NCBI GenBank assembly: GCA_946999045.1
Contig: CAMQBR010000028.1
Coordinates: 1 to 22,351, forward strand
DNA from: an uncultured Prevotella sp.
GTDB lineage: Bacteria > Bacteroidota > Bacteroidia > Bacteroidales > Bacteroidaceae
DNA: 22,351 nucleotides
Direction: 5' to 3'
Position numbers and translations under genes: made by a program. Below, one piece after another: positions 1 through 7,139 of the stretch. Each line of letters begins with the position of its first letter. Within the stretch, counting starts at the first letter, position 1. The notes beneath the pieces are model-generated. The model was not told the origin of the DNA. It saw only the letters and a program-made list of their open reading frames with translations, and did not search any database.

Positions 1-72
1 TTTGTCTCTCAGGCACTTGGAGTTCTTACAAGAATTTATGCTGCGGAATTAAGGAGTAAACTTTATGGCTAA
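1..72 (+). CDS. Possible C-terminal end of a plus-strand gene, cut by the window edge
   Basis: Frame 1 is open from base 1 to a TAA stop at 70-72 and would encode about 23 residues ending in ...RIYAAELRSKLYG. The composition (amphipathic, with basic and acidic residues alternating with aliphatic ones) looks like a helical protein tail, whereas the other two plus frames stop earlier. I do not recognise the protein from so short a tail. The stop codon lies inside the left end of the repeat element that begins near base 65, so the insertion may have replaced the last codons of the gene. This is weak evidence: a 72-base open frame can arise by chance. Confidence 0.35.
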   Translation, partial: FVSQALGVLTRIYAAELRSKLYG

Positions 73-330
73 TTCTATAAATAATCACCGTATTGTATAG
101 AGGGCGGTTCTAATCAATGAAATACATGTTGTTCTCTTTTGACTCTTTATAAAAAATAGGTTGTACCTCAACAATTCAAACAGGTTTGAGATAGTATTCA
201 ACTTGCATTGTTTTTGGCTCAAAATGTAAGTTTGCATAGTTGTGTAGCTCATCGTTACTACACTCTTTTACTCACTTACATTTTGACCTTAAAAATGCCC
301 CAAAATCTAACAAAACTTATATATAGAACC
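65..330 (+). repeat. MITE-like repeat, copy A (long form with extra palindrome)
   Basis: The segment matches the reverse complement of 18231-18420 along its length. Shared blocks include CTCAACAATTCAAAC (167-181 here; reverse complement 18317-18331), CTTGCATTGTTTT (202-214; 18286-18298) and ATCTAACAAA (305-314; 18255-18264). The left end reads GGCTAATTCTATAAAT (67-82) and the right end ATATAGAACC (321-330), so the ends form imperfect inverted repeats. Relative to the inverted copy, about 70 bases are inserted around 226-290; these contain a 13-bp palindrome. There is no coding potential beyond short chance ORFs. The element lies just downstream of the minus-strand esterase gene. Confidence 0.8.
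219..286. repeat. Nested palindromic module inside repeat copy A
   Basis: TCAAAATGTAAGT (219-231) and ACTTACATTTTGA (274-286) are a perfect 13-bp inverted repeat. Inside it, GTGTAG (242-247) pairs with CTACAC (258-263). The left arm continues as TGTAAGTTTGC (225-235), identical to 6014-6024 in the diverged copy D. The inverted copy B has only a single-arm equivalent. The module could form a cruciform in DNA or a hairpin in RNA. Confidence 0.75.
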
Positions 331-335
331 CTTCT

Positions 336-1199
336 TTATTTTATATTCTTGAATGTATTAGATGCAAAAGGTAGAGCCTTTTTTAAAGCCGAGTGCCAAT
401 ACACCCAATTATGACTTCCATTTCGTATTCTTAATTCTGCTTTGATATGCGATTTTCTATACAGATTGTACACTTTGAACGTGTTTTCTACAAACGAATC
501 GTCATCGCCACAGTCAAAAAACCAGCGTATAGTTTGTAGTTTTTCCTTTGTAGCCTCATTGGCATTTGCTATAAAATTAATAGCAGAATGTTCATGTACC
601 GATTTCTTTGTAAGATATAATTTATCTTTTTCCTCTTTTGTAGAACACCTTATAGTGTCATCCAACCATGGACTCATGGCATAGCAAGATGAAAACAATT
701 CTGGATGCTGCTGACAATACACGGTACTGGCACCTCCTCCCATAGACAATCCCATGATAGCTCGATGCTTCTTATCCGCAAATGTTCGATATTTTTTCTC
801 GACCGTGGGCATCAATTCAGAAAAGAAGAATGTTTCATATTGCCACCCTGACATATTAAAATATCCATTCCAAACATGATGAACATCGGGATTACCTGCA
901 TTAGGCATTACGATAACCATGGGAACAATATCTTGTGTCTCTGTTAGTTCATCAGCTACCTCCTTAATATATGCTCGCTTCGTCCAATCTTGATAGGTTC
1001 CATATAATCCATGCAGTAGATAAACAATAGGGTAGAGCTGCTTATTTTTTTCAAAATCACGAGGTACATATACATTATATTTAACCACTGCGTGCAAAAC
1101 ATGGCTCTGTATACTATCGGTGATAATCTTTCCAGCCCATGTTTGCGAATAAGATAAGAGGGTGAAAAGCGAAAATAAAACAAGCTTATTTTTATTCAT
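336..1199 (-). CDS. Secreted esterase-like alpha/beta hydrolase (FrmB / antigen-85-like family)
   Basis: The 287-aa protein has an N-terminal signal peptide (hydrophobic residues about 6-20, likely cleavage near AWAG at 22-23), so it should act in the periplasm or beyond. HGLYG (63-67) fits the oxyanion-hole loop. GLSMGGG (150-156) is the nucleophile elbow with Ser152. GDDD (231-234) and the NGSHNW segment (His263) supply the likely acid and base of the triad. Proteins of this family are carboxylesterases; in Bacteroidales many act on acylated polysaccharides, but nothing here defines the substrate. Its start is 71 bases downstream of the preceding minus-strand gene, so it may be the last gene of that run or have its own promoter. 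Length and triad look intact. Confidence 0.85.
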   Translation of the reverse strand: MNKNKLVLFSLFTLLSYSQTWAGKIITDSIQSHVLHAVVKYNVYVPRDFEKNKQLYPIVYLLHGLYGTYQDWTKRAYIKEVADELTETQDIVPMVIVMPNAGNPDVHHVWNGYFNMSGWQYETFFFSELMPTVEKKYRTFADKKHRAIMGLSMGGGASTVYCQQHPELFSSCYAMSPWLDDTIRCSTKEEKDKLYLTKKSVHEHSAINFIANANEATKEKLQTIRWFFDCGDDDSFVENTFKVYNLYRKSHIKAELRIRNGSHNWVYWHSALKKALPFASNTFKNIK

Positions 1200-1270
1200 A
1201 TCATGAAAGAAAGAATAGACTAACTATGATATCTTATTGTGTAAAAAGATATTAAAGCAATGTATTTTTC

Positions 1271-1639
1271 CTATTTGTTGATGTTGCTATCTTCTTTCTC
1301 TACAGCACTTTGCTGCTGATTAGTCCAATCTATATACAATAAAACCAATTGTTTCAGTCCAAATGCCTTCATATTTGGATGATAAATAACATCCAGACAT
1401 AAGTCAAGTAGACTTTTATCAAGATTTGACTCAGTTCCAAGCAACGAACGAATATTCAATTTCAGCTTGTCAAGCACATCTTCATCTATAATACCATTGC
1501 TGTCAACAAGGTTGTGAAATAATGAATATTTTAAAATTGTAGCCAATTGTTCATCAGTAACCTCTATAGAACGAGTACCAGACGGGTTAGCTTGTATTTT
1601 GTACATAAAGTTATGTTCACTAAAATTAGATTTAACCAT
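1271..1639 (-). CDS. Conserved-looking small protein of unknown function
   Basis: From the ATG at 1637-1639 this encodes 122 aa. An in-frame TTG at 1745-1747 would add 36 residues and would leave only a 9-base gap after the acyltransferase stop; the ATG is preferred because the added segment (rich in Tyr and Ile) does not resemble the rest. The body is soluble and mostly helical, with ...QANPSGTRSIEVTDEQLATILKY near the front and a C-terminal helix ending in Gln-, Glu- and Asn-rich residues. There is no signal peptide or membrane segment, and I see no known domain or catalytic motif. It lies between an acyltransferase and an esterase on the same strand and is probably co-transcribed with the former. 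Confidence 0.6.
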   Translation of the reverse strand: MVKSNFSEHNFMYKIQANPSGTRSIEVTDEQLATILKYSLFHNLVDSNGIIDEDVLDKLKLNIRSLLGTESNLDKSLLDLCLDVIYHPNMKAFGLKQLVLLYIDWTNQQQSAVEKEDSNINK

Positions 1640-1756
1640 AATCTCTGTTTTTTTATAATAGCAATATTCTATAATTACATTGATATAACCTTGCAAGGGA
1701 TAATATATCTCGTATTGCAGAAAGAGAGAAATACTATCTTTCAACAATAATATTCC

Positions 1757-2311
1757 CTATACATCGCCTATTGAGAATTTCTCTGGATGCTTTCCTTTAA
1801 AATCTTTAAAATATAGTTTAATATCTCTCATTTCTCGCTCCACATTACCAGTGGGTATTACCATTTTTGTACATTGAATCCTCTTTTGTTGATAATCAAC
1901 CCCATATAACAAGATAGGGATATTAGCTTTTAGAGCAATGTAGTAAAATCCTAATTTCCATTCTGTATTAAGAGAGCGAGTGCCTTCTGGCGTAATACAT
2001 AGCTGAAAAGTATCACGATTGTTACAAACAATAGCCAATTGATCGGTCAAACTAGTGTGTTTTGACCTAAAAACAGGTATGCCTCCCATTCGTCTAAAAA
2101 TATAATTAAAGGGACCAACAAACCACTCTTTTTTCATAAGAAAGTTAGATTTCATACCTTCTGCACGCATATATAGCTGACCTATTATGAAATCCCAGTT
2201 ACTGGTGTGCGGAGCTAAGCAGATAACATATTTATTAGGATGACTAATTGTAACGTCTTTCTTCCATCCCATGAAATGATATAACAGATAGCTACACAAT
2301 TCTTTTAGCAT
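1757..2311 (-). CDS. Lysophospholipid acyltransferase-like protein (PlsC/LPLAT superfamily)
   Basis: The 184-aa protein carries the acyltransferase HX4D motif as HTSNWD (His35, Asp40), the GGIPV segment (76-80) of motif II and the EGTR motif within TPEGTRS (107-113). These are the catalytic and glycerol-phosphate-binding signatures of 1-acylglycerol-3-phosphate acyltransferase relatives, which transfer an acyl chain to a lipid at the inner face of the membrane. It is shorter than classical PlsC (about 240 aa), as is usual for the compact Bacteroidetes subgroup. No strong transmembrane segment is obvious. The upstream 90-aa gene ends 14 bases before it, which supports an operon. The exact lipid substrate is not determined; an ornithine-lipid or similar acyltransferase is possible. 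Confidence 0.85.
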   Translation of the reverse strand: MLKELCSYLLYHFMGWKKDVTISHPNKYVICLAPHTSNWDFIIGQLYMRAEGMKSNFLMKKEWFVGPFNYIFRRMGGIPVFRSKHTSLTDQLAIVCNNRDTFQLCITPEGTRSLNTEWKLGFYYIALKANIPILLYGVDYQQKRIQCTKMVIPTGNVEREMRDIKLYFKDFKGKHPEKFSIGDV

Positions 2312-2325
2312 AAAAGTACCTTCTT

Positions 2326-2598
2326 TTAATGAATATTAGCTATCTGGTCAACTATTTCTGTTACCTCTTTGTCAAAATCGTTTGTAAGATTTTTATAATA
2401 CGTTTTGGCTTTAAGACCTGGCTCAGGATGTGATACACGTGTTAGATATTGTTCATGAACCATTAATATAGATTTTAACAGCGCATCAATATTTTCTTTG
2501 TTAGGCTTACCACTATACAGCGATGCAGCTACACCTTCTGCAAAAAGGTCGCCACATACATAATTAATAGTACGCTTTAAATTTCTTTTGCTTGCCAT
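2326..2598 (-). CDS. Small helical protein of unknown function
   Basis: The 90-aa protein starts with a basic N-terminus (MASKRNLKRTINYVC) and has an all-helical, charged body with no signal peptide, membrane segment or metal-binding motif. I believe similar short proteins occur in other Bacteroidales but cannot name a domain. It is the first gene of the minus-strand run, 14 bases upstream of the acyltransferase, and starts about 250 bases from the divergent phosphofructokinase gene. No clear TAnnTTTG box precedes it. A regulatory or partner role for the acyltransferase is possible only by position. Confidence 0.65.
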   Translation of the reverse strand: MASKRNLKRTINYVCGDLFAEGVAASLYSGKPNKENIDALLKSILMVHEQYLTRVSHPEPGLKAKTYYKNLTNDFDKEVTEIVDQIANIH

Positions 2599-2757
2599 AT
2601 ATTAATATGTTTTTTAGTTATGCTTCAATAGGTGTATTCTATAAATGGTGAGCATATAAAACACACTATTCATTATTTTCTTTTTCAAGGTTCAAAGATA
2701 GGAAAAATATCTCATAATGCAAGCTTTTTGTTTCAAAAATGTATAGTTTCTTTTTTA

Positions 2758-2793
2758 TTTGTTTCTATATCTCAAAGAAAAAGATTAAATTTG
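2758..2793 (+). promoter_or_regulatory. Candidate Bacteroidetes-type promoter of the phosphofructokinase gene
   Basis: TAAATTTG at 2786-2793 matches the -7 consensus TAnnTTTG exactly. Upstream, TTTG (2758-2761) or the overlapping TTTC (2762-2765) could be the -33 box; the latter gives the usual 20-base spacing. Transcription would start near 2800, leaving a leader of about 50 bases. Confidence 0.55.
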
Positions 2794-2849
2794 CAATCAA
2801 TAATCAAGAATTACAATTATATTAACTATATAGCATTAAAAAGGTAAAA

Positions 2850-4490
2850 ATGAAAACAAGTGCATTACAAGTTGAAAGAGCTGCTTACCAACCTAAGTTG
2901 CCTAAAGCTCTGCAGGGTGCAGTAAAAATTCAAGAAGGCGCACCAACTCAAAGTGTTGATAACCAAGATGAAATTAAAAAGCTATTTCCACATACATACG
3001 GAATGCCATTGATAGAGTTTGTTCCTGGCGACAAAGCCGTTAGTAAAAAACTCAATGTTGGTGTTATTTTAAGTGGTGGGCAAGCTCCTGGTGGGCACAA
3101 TGTTATCAGTGGCTTATTTGATGCTGTTAAAACATTGAACTCAGGAAACAAGTTGTACGGTTTCTTAATGGGGCCTGGTGGCCTTGTTGATCATCAATAT
3201 ATTGAGATAACAAAAGATTTTTTAGATTCATATCGTAATACAGGTGGATTTGATATGATTGGTTCTGGAAGAACTAAATTAGAGAAAGTTGACCAGTTTG
3301 AAAAAGGTTTGGAAATTCTTCGTCAATTAGATATCAAGGCTCTTGTTATTATTGGTGGTGATGATTCTAACACCAATGCCTGTGTATTGGCAGAATATTA
3401 CGCTGCAAAGCAATATGGCATTCAGGTTATTGGCTGTCCTAAGACCATTGATGGCGACTTAAAGAACGAGCAGATTGAAACTTCTTTCGGTTTTGATACC
3501 GCAACCAAGACTTATTCTGAACTCATTGGTAATATTGAACGTGATTGCAACTCTGCCCGCAAATATTGGCACTTTATTAAGTTAATGGGGCGTTCAGCAT
3601 CTCATATAGCTTTGGAGTGCGCTTTGCAAACCCAACCAAATATCTGCCTTGTATCAGAAGAAATAGAGAAGAACGATCAAACTCTTAACGAGATAGTAGA
3701 GTATATTGCATCTGTTGTAGCTCATCGTGCAAGCGAAGGTAACAACTTTGGTGTAGTTCTTATTCCAGAAGGCCTAATAGAATTCATCCCTGCTATTGGC
3801 AGATTGATTGCGGAACTTAATGACCTTTTGGCTGCCCACGGGTCTGATTACAAAGATTTGGACAAAGTTGCACAGCGTCAATACATTCTCGGACACTTGT
3901 CAGAGGCTAATCGTGAAACATTCAAGACATTGCCAGAAGACGTTGCACGCCAGTTAAGTTTAGACCGCGACCCACACGGAAACGTACAGGTATCACTCAT
4001 TGAGACAGAAAAATTGCTGTCAAGCATGGTAGCAGCTAAATTGGATGAGTGGAAGAAGGAAGGTAAATACAAAGGCAAATTTGCTGCACAACATCACTTC
4101 TTTGGTTATGAAGGACGCTGCGCTGCGCCATCTAACTTTGATGCAGACTATTGTTATGCGCTCGGAACCAGTGCTGCTCAACTTATTGCTAACGGCAAAA
4201 CAGGCTATATGGCTATTGTCAAGAATACAACAAAAGGCACAGATGCATGGAAAGCTGGTGGTGTGCCAATCACAATGATGATGAACATGGAGCGTCGTAA
4301 TGGTGAAATGAAACCTGTTATCCGTAAAGCTTTGGTTGAACTCAATGGCAAGCCGTTCCAAACATTGGCTGCTCATCGTGAAGAGTGGGCTAAGAATACA
4401 TGCTATGTATATCCAGGACCTATCCAATATTGGGGGCCAAGTAATGTTTGCGACCAAACTACTAAGACATTAGCTTTGGAACAAGAATAA
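2850..4490 (+). CDS. pfp: Pyrophosphate--fructose-6-phosphate 1-phosphotransferase (PPi-PFK, long form)
   Basis: The 546-aa protein phosphorylates fructose 6-phosphate with pyrophosphate, a reversible cytoplasmic step in glycolysis. GGQAPGGHN (76-84) is the phosphate-donor loop. GGDDSN (169-174) has the Asp typical of PPi-dependent enzymes, where ATP enzymes have Gly. PKTIDGDL (197-204) contains the catalytic Asp201, and MGRSA (246-250) contacts the sugar phosphate. The length matches the long PfpB-type group (about 550 aa) rather than the 320-aa ATP enzyme. The start is an ATG 57 bases after a TAnnTTTG box, and a strong terminator follows 30 bases after the stop, so it is probably a single-gene unit. 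Using PPi in glycolysis is common in Bacteroidetes. The protein appears intact. Confidence 0.95.
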   Translation: MKTSALQVERAAYQPKLPKALQGAVKIQEGAPTQSVDNQDEIKKLFPHTYGMPLIEFVPGDKAVSKKLNVGVILSGGQAPGGHNVISGLFDAVKTLNSGNKLYGFLMGPGGLVDHQYIEITKDFLDSYRNTGGFDMIGSGRTKLEKVDQFEKGLEILRQLDIKALVIIGGDDSNTNACVLAEYYAAKQYGIQVIGCPKTIDGDLKNEQIETSFGFDTATKTYSELIGNIERDCNSARKYWHFIKLMGRSASHIALECALQTQPNICLVSEEIEKNDQTLNEIVEYIASVVAHRASEGNNFGVVLIPEGLIEFIPAIGRLIAELNDLLAAHGSDYKDLDKVAQRQYILGHLSEANRETFKTLPEDVARQLSLDRDPHGNVQVSLIETEKLLSSMVAAKLDEWKKEGKYKGKFAAQHHFFGYEGRCAAPSNFDADYCYALGTSAAQLIANGKTGYMAIVKNTTKGTDAWKAGGVPITMMMNMERRNGEMKPVIRKALVELNGKPFQTLAAHREEWAKNTCYVYPGPIQYWGPSNVCDQTTKTLALEQE

Positions 4491-4519
4491 TATTTATATT
4501 TAGTAAATAAATTTACAAG

Positions 4520-4570
4520 GAATCTGCTTTTGTAGTTCAATTATGTATTGCAAAGCAGATTCTTTTTTAT
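4520..4570 (+). terminator. Intrinsic terminator after the phosphofructokinase gene
   Basis: GAATCTGCTTT (4520-4530) pairs perfectly with AAAGCAGATTC (4552-4562) to give an 11-bp stem, directly followed by TTTTTTAT. The loop is 21 bases. Confidence 0.9.
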
Positions 4571-4648
4571 AGGACAAATGTTATATCTGTTTTATACGTT
4601 AATTAAGCTCTTGTTTATATAGCATTTATCTATTTTGTTTAAACTAAA

Positions 4649-5476
4649 ATGTCAAATTGTAAAACAAGAAAACGCATAAGAAGACGTAGTTCTAGATGGT
4701 TTAAGAAATATCCTTATTGGGCTATATGGACAGGTGGAATATTCTTCTCCATACTCTATATGTGGGTGTTTTACGTTTTTTTTGTTAGCCCTACAGGCTT
4801 TAGATGGCGTGCACTCTTTGGTGACCCAGACTACCCAGAGGGCTATGAAATACACGGTATTGATATTTCTCACTATCAAGGTGAAATAAACTGGGAGTTG
4901 TTACAAAACGCCATGATAGAAGGTTGTCCTTTGCGATTTGTTATGATTAAGGCATCAGAGGGGGCCTCTCGGTTAGATGATAACTTTAACGATAACTTCT
5001 ATAATGCTCGTAAATATGGGCTTATACGAGGTGCATATCATTTTTGGAGCAACAAATCATCGGCACGTGAGCAAGCTTATTATTACCTAAAGCAGGTACA
5101 TTTGGAAGATGGAGATCTGCCCCCTGTGTTAGATGTTGAGCATAAGCCTAAAGATAAAAGCACTGAAGATTTTCAGCGCGATGTGTTAACATGGTTGCAC
5201 ATTGTAGAAGATAAGTATCACGTTAAGCCTATTATCTACACCTATTATAATTTTAAGGATACTTATTTGGGAGCTTCTGTCTTTGACGATTACCCTTACT
5301 GGATAGCTCACTATTATGTGGATAAAATAGAATATAAGGGTCGGTGGAAGTTTTGGCAGCACACCGATGCAGGTAAGTTGCCAGGTATTAAAGGTTATGT
5401 AGATTTTAATGTTTACAATGGATCGTATTACGATCTAAAGAAAATGACCATTGGTCAGCAAAAAGATATGTGGTAG
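4649..5476 (+). CDS. Membrane-anchored GH25 muramidase (lysozyme-like)
   Basis: The 275-aa protein has a very basic cytoplasmic start (KTRKRIRRRSSR), one membrane helix at about 23-46, then a GH25 domain outside. GIDISHYQG (70-78) holds Asp72, and LDVE (161-164) holds the catalytic Asp162/Glu164 pair of the family. KASEG (101-105), the QHTD stretch and YVDFNVYNG near the C-terminus are also typical. GH25 enzymes cleave the beta-1,4 bond between N-acetylmuramic acid and N-acetylglucosamine in peptidoglycan. The membrane anchor in place of a cleaved signal suggests cell-wall remodelling at the inner membrane. A degenerate -7 box (TATTTTG) precedes the start. A second, secreted GH25 gene lies at 11559-12299. 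Confidence 0.9.
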   Translation: MSNCKTRKRIRRRSSRWFKKYPYWAIWTGGIFFSILYMWVFYVFFVSPTGFRWRALFGDPDYPEGYEIHGIDISHYQGEINWELLQNAMIEGCPLRFVMIKASEGASRLDDNFNDNFYNARKYGLIRGAYHFWSNKSSAREQAYYYLKQVHLEDGDLPPVLDVEHKPKDKSTEDFQRDVLTWLHIVEDKYHVKPIIYTYYNFKDTYLGASVFDDYPYWIAHYYVDKIEYKGRWKFWQHTDAGKLPGIKGYVDFNVYNGSYYDLKKMTIGQQKDMW

Positions 5477-5925
5477 TGCTAAATGTTAAAAATAAGGAAA
5501 AATCATTACAGATACGTCCTTTTTTTTGAGCGTATTTATAAAATAATGCGTAATTGCTAAAAATACGCCAGAAATAAGTTGTTTAGAAACTCTCTCTCTA
5601 ACAGTATCTTATGTGTTGCTTCACAATTTATAATAGGTTAATGTATCATAATATTGCCCTAAAAGCATTGACTTTGCTGGGATAATTGCATGAAATAAAG
5701 CAACAATATTCATCGTTTAGTAGCATTAGAGTATTGAGTTACACTTGTAAACAGGTACAAATAGCGCAACATATCTTTCTTTTAACTGATTTTACTCGCT
5801 TATTTACACTATAATTAAGTTTTTATAAGTGTTAAATCCTTATCATTTTTCCTAACAAGATTAGACTTTATAATTTCCTTATTTTCAAGTTTAATCTACA
5901 TACTATCAATCTGTAAAAACTATGA
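5477..5925. other. Gene-free intergenic stretch with inverted repeats
   Basis: No credible reading frame is visible on either strand. A weak hairpin followed by eight T (AAGGA 5494-5498 with TCCTT 5517-5521) may terminate the muramidase gene. GCGTATTT (5530-5537) pairs with AAATACGC (5561-5568). AATATTG (5650-5656) pairs with CAATATT (5704-5710) around an AGCA/TGCT inner stem. I cannot assign a function; the sequence is very AT-rich and may be decayed DNA. Confidence 0.5.
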
Positions 5926-6102
5926 AAGTTAGTGTTATAAATTATCACTGTATATAAGAAGTAAATTTTATAAAATACGTTTAATTATCTTTTAGCTTCT
6001 TTTCGGATTAAAGTGTAAGTTTGCTCAATCGCATAGCTTGCAACGCTTCTTCGTTCATTTGCATTTTTAATATCAGAAATAAGTATAATTTGTGTGAAAC
6101 GT
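5926..6102 (+). repeat. MITE-like repeat, copy D (diverged, same orientation as copy A)
   Basis: The left end, GTTAGTGTTATAAATTA, and following blocks AAATACGTTT (5973-5982) and TTATCTTTT (5985-5993) match the left part of copy B read in reverse complement. The central block shared by A and B is missing. TGTAAGTTTGC (6014-6024) matches the extra module of copy A. The right end TAATTTGTGTGAAAC (6086-6100) resembles the right ends of the other copies. It lies directly upstream of the HAD phosphatase promoter. Confidence 0.6.
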
Positions 6103-6181
6103 CAGTTTTTCTCCCTCTCCTTTTTACATTAAAGTCTTAAAAAAACTCACTCAAGTTATTTACATTTGAGCAATGTAATCT

Positions 6182-6212
6182 TTTGTTGTTACAAAAACAA
6201 ATAGTACTTTTG
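6182..6212 (+). promoter_or_regulatory. Bacteroidetes-type promoter of the HAD phosphatase gene
   Basis: TTTG (6182-6185) and TACTTTTG (6205-6212) match the -33 and -7 consensus boxes with a 19-base spacer. The predicted start near 6219 leaves a leader of about 28 bases. Confidence 0.75.
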
Positions 6213-6247
6213 CAATAGAGTTTGTAAAATACAATAACTAATAAGAT

Positions 6248-6886
6248 ATGGAATATCAGACCTATATTTTCGATTTAGACGGTACGTTGTTGAACACACT
6301 TCACGACTTAACCGTAAGTTGTAACTATGCCTTAACAAAACATAATATGCCAGAACGTACCATTGGGGAAGTAAGAAAATTTGTAGGTAATGGTGTAAAG
6401 AAACTCATGGAACGTGCTATACCTAATGGATTGCAACATCCAGAGTTTGCTGAAACATACGAAGATTTTCGCCAACACTACCTTATACATAGCTTAGATA
6501 CTACCAAACCTTATCCTGGTGTATTAGAGATGTTGGAGAATTTGCATGATAGGGGAAAAAATTTGGCTATTGTTAGCAATAAGTTTTATGATGCAACACG
6601 TGAATTGTGCAAGCACTTTTTTGGCGATTATGTTACAGTTGCTATTGGCGAACGTGAAGATATTCGCAAAAAACCAGCACCTGATACGGTAATGGAGGCT
6701 TTTAAGCAACTGGGCGTAGCAAACAAAGATGCTGTGTATATAGGCGACAGTGATGTAGATGTGGCTACAGCTCGTAATAGTGGAATGCCCTGTATCAGCG
6801 TTTTATGGGGTTTTAGAGATAAAGATTTCTTAATAGAGCATGGTGCAATTAACTTTATTACTTCTCCAAAAGAATTGATGAAGTAA
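6248..6886 (+). CDS. gph: HAD-superfamily phosphatase, phosphoglycolate phosphatase-like
   Basis: The 212-aa cytoplasmic protein shows all four HAD motifs: FDLDGTLL with nucleophile Asp9 and general acid Asp11, VSNK (109-112) as motif II, the Lys of RKKPAPD (140-146) as motif III, and GDSDVDVATA (166-175) with Mg-binding Asp167 and Asp171. A helical cap (about 17-85) is inserted after motif I, as in subfamily I enzymes such as Gph and PpaX. Length and GDSxxD style fit phosphoglycolate phosphatase, which removes phosphate from 2-phosphoglycolate arising from DNA repair, but HAD enzymes in this group often act on several small phosphate esters. It appears to be monocistronic, with its own promoter and a gene-free stretch on both sides. 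Confidence 0.85.
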   Translation: MEYQTYIFDLDGTLLNTLHDLTVSCNYALTKHNMPERTIGEVRKFVGNGVKKLMERAIPNGLQHPEFAETYEDFRQHYLIHSLDTTKPYPGVLEMLENLHDRGKNLAIVSNKFYDATRELCKHFFGDYVTVAIGEREDIRKKPAPDTVMEAFKQLGVANKDAVYIGDSDVDVATARNSGMPCISVLWGFRDKDFLIEHGAINFITSPKELMK

Positions 6887-6997
6887 TTTTCTTATGAAGG
6901 AATTATTTGAAAAAAAAGGTTCATACCATCTCTATAATCTTCTAAATGGCTGATGTAAAAAATAGTTTGCTACGTATTTTATACTAAAAAACTTATG

Positions 6998-7045
6998 GCT
7001 GGTTTTATAAAAAATACTCATAATATATGGGGCAATTTATAGAAC
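6998..7045 (+). repeat. MITE-like repeat, copy C (internally deleted, ends only)
   Basis: GGCTGGTTTTATAAA (6998-7012) matches the left end of copies A and B, and AATTTATAGAACC (7033-7045) matches the right end of copy B. Only about 20 bases separate them, so this looks like a minimal element retaining just its inverted terminal repeats. Confidence 0.6.
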
Positions 7046-7101
7046 CATCCCAATATTTACGCATCAATAGGTGTAATAATGAACTAAAAAAGGCTGAAAA
7101 A

Positions 7102-7133
7102 CTTGTATATTTCGTAGCAAAGATATATCTTTG
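7102..7133 (+). promoter_or_regulatory. Bacteroidetes-type promoter driving the RNA / ribE region
   Basis: TATCTTTG (7126-7133) is a perfect -7 box, with CTTG (7102-7105) 20 bases upstream as the -33 box. Transcription should start near 7140, about 260 bases before the ribE start codon, so any ribE transcript from here carries the whole structured region. Confidence 0.75.
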
Positions 7134-7139
7134 CATTGT

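Noticed and set aside
208..414. 68-codon plus-strand ORF across repeat copy A and the esterase 3' end
   Set aside because: It runs through the palindromic module and antisense to the esterase gene, with no recognisable protein character or promoter.
2632..2847. 71-codon ORF upstream of the phosphofructokinase gene
   Set aside because: It spans the promoter and leader of that gene, is low-complexity AT-rich, and has no recognisable features.
4020..4457. 145-codon minus-strand ORF antisense to the phosphofructokinase
   Set aside because: It overlaps a well-supported gene in the opposite strand; its Cys- and His-rich product is what antisense of a coding region often gives.
5797..5836. Imperfect inverted repeat TTTACACTATAA / TTATAAGTGTTAAA
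   Set aside because: It needs two gaps to pair and is likely chance in this AT-rich spacer.
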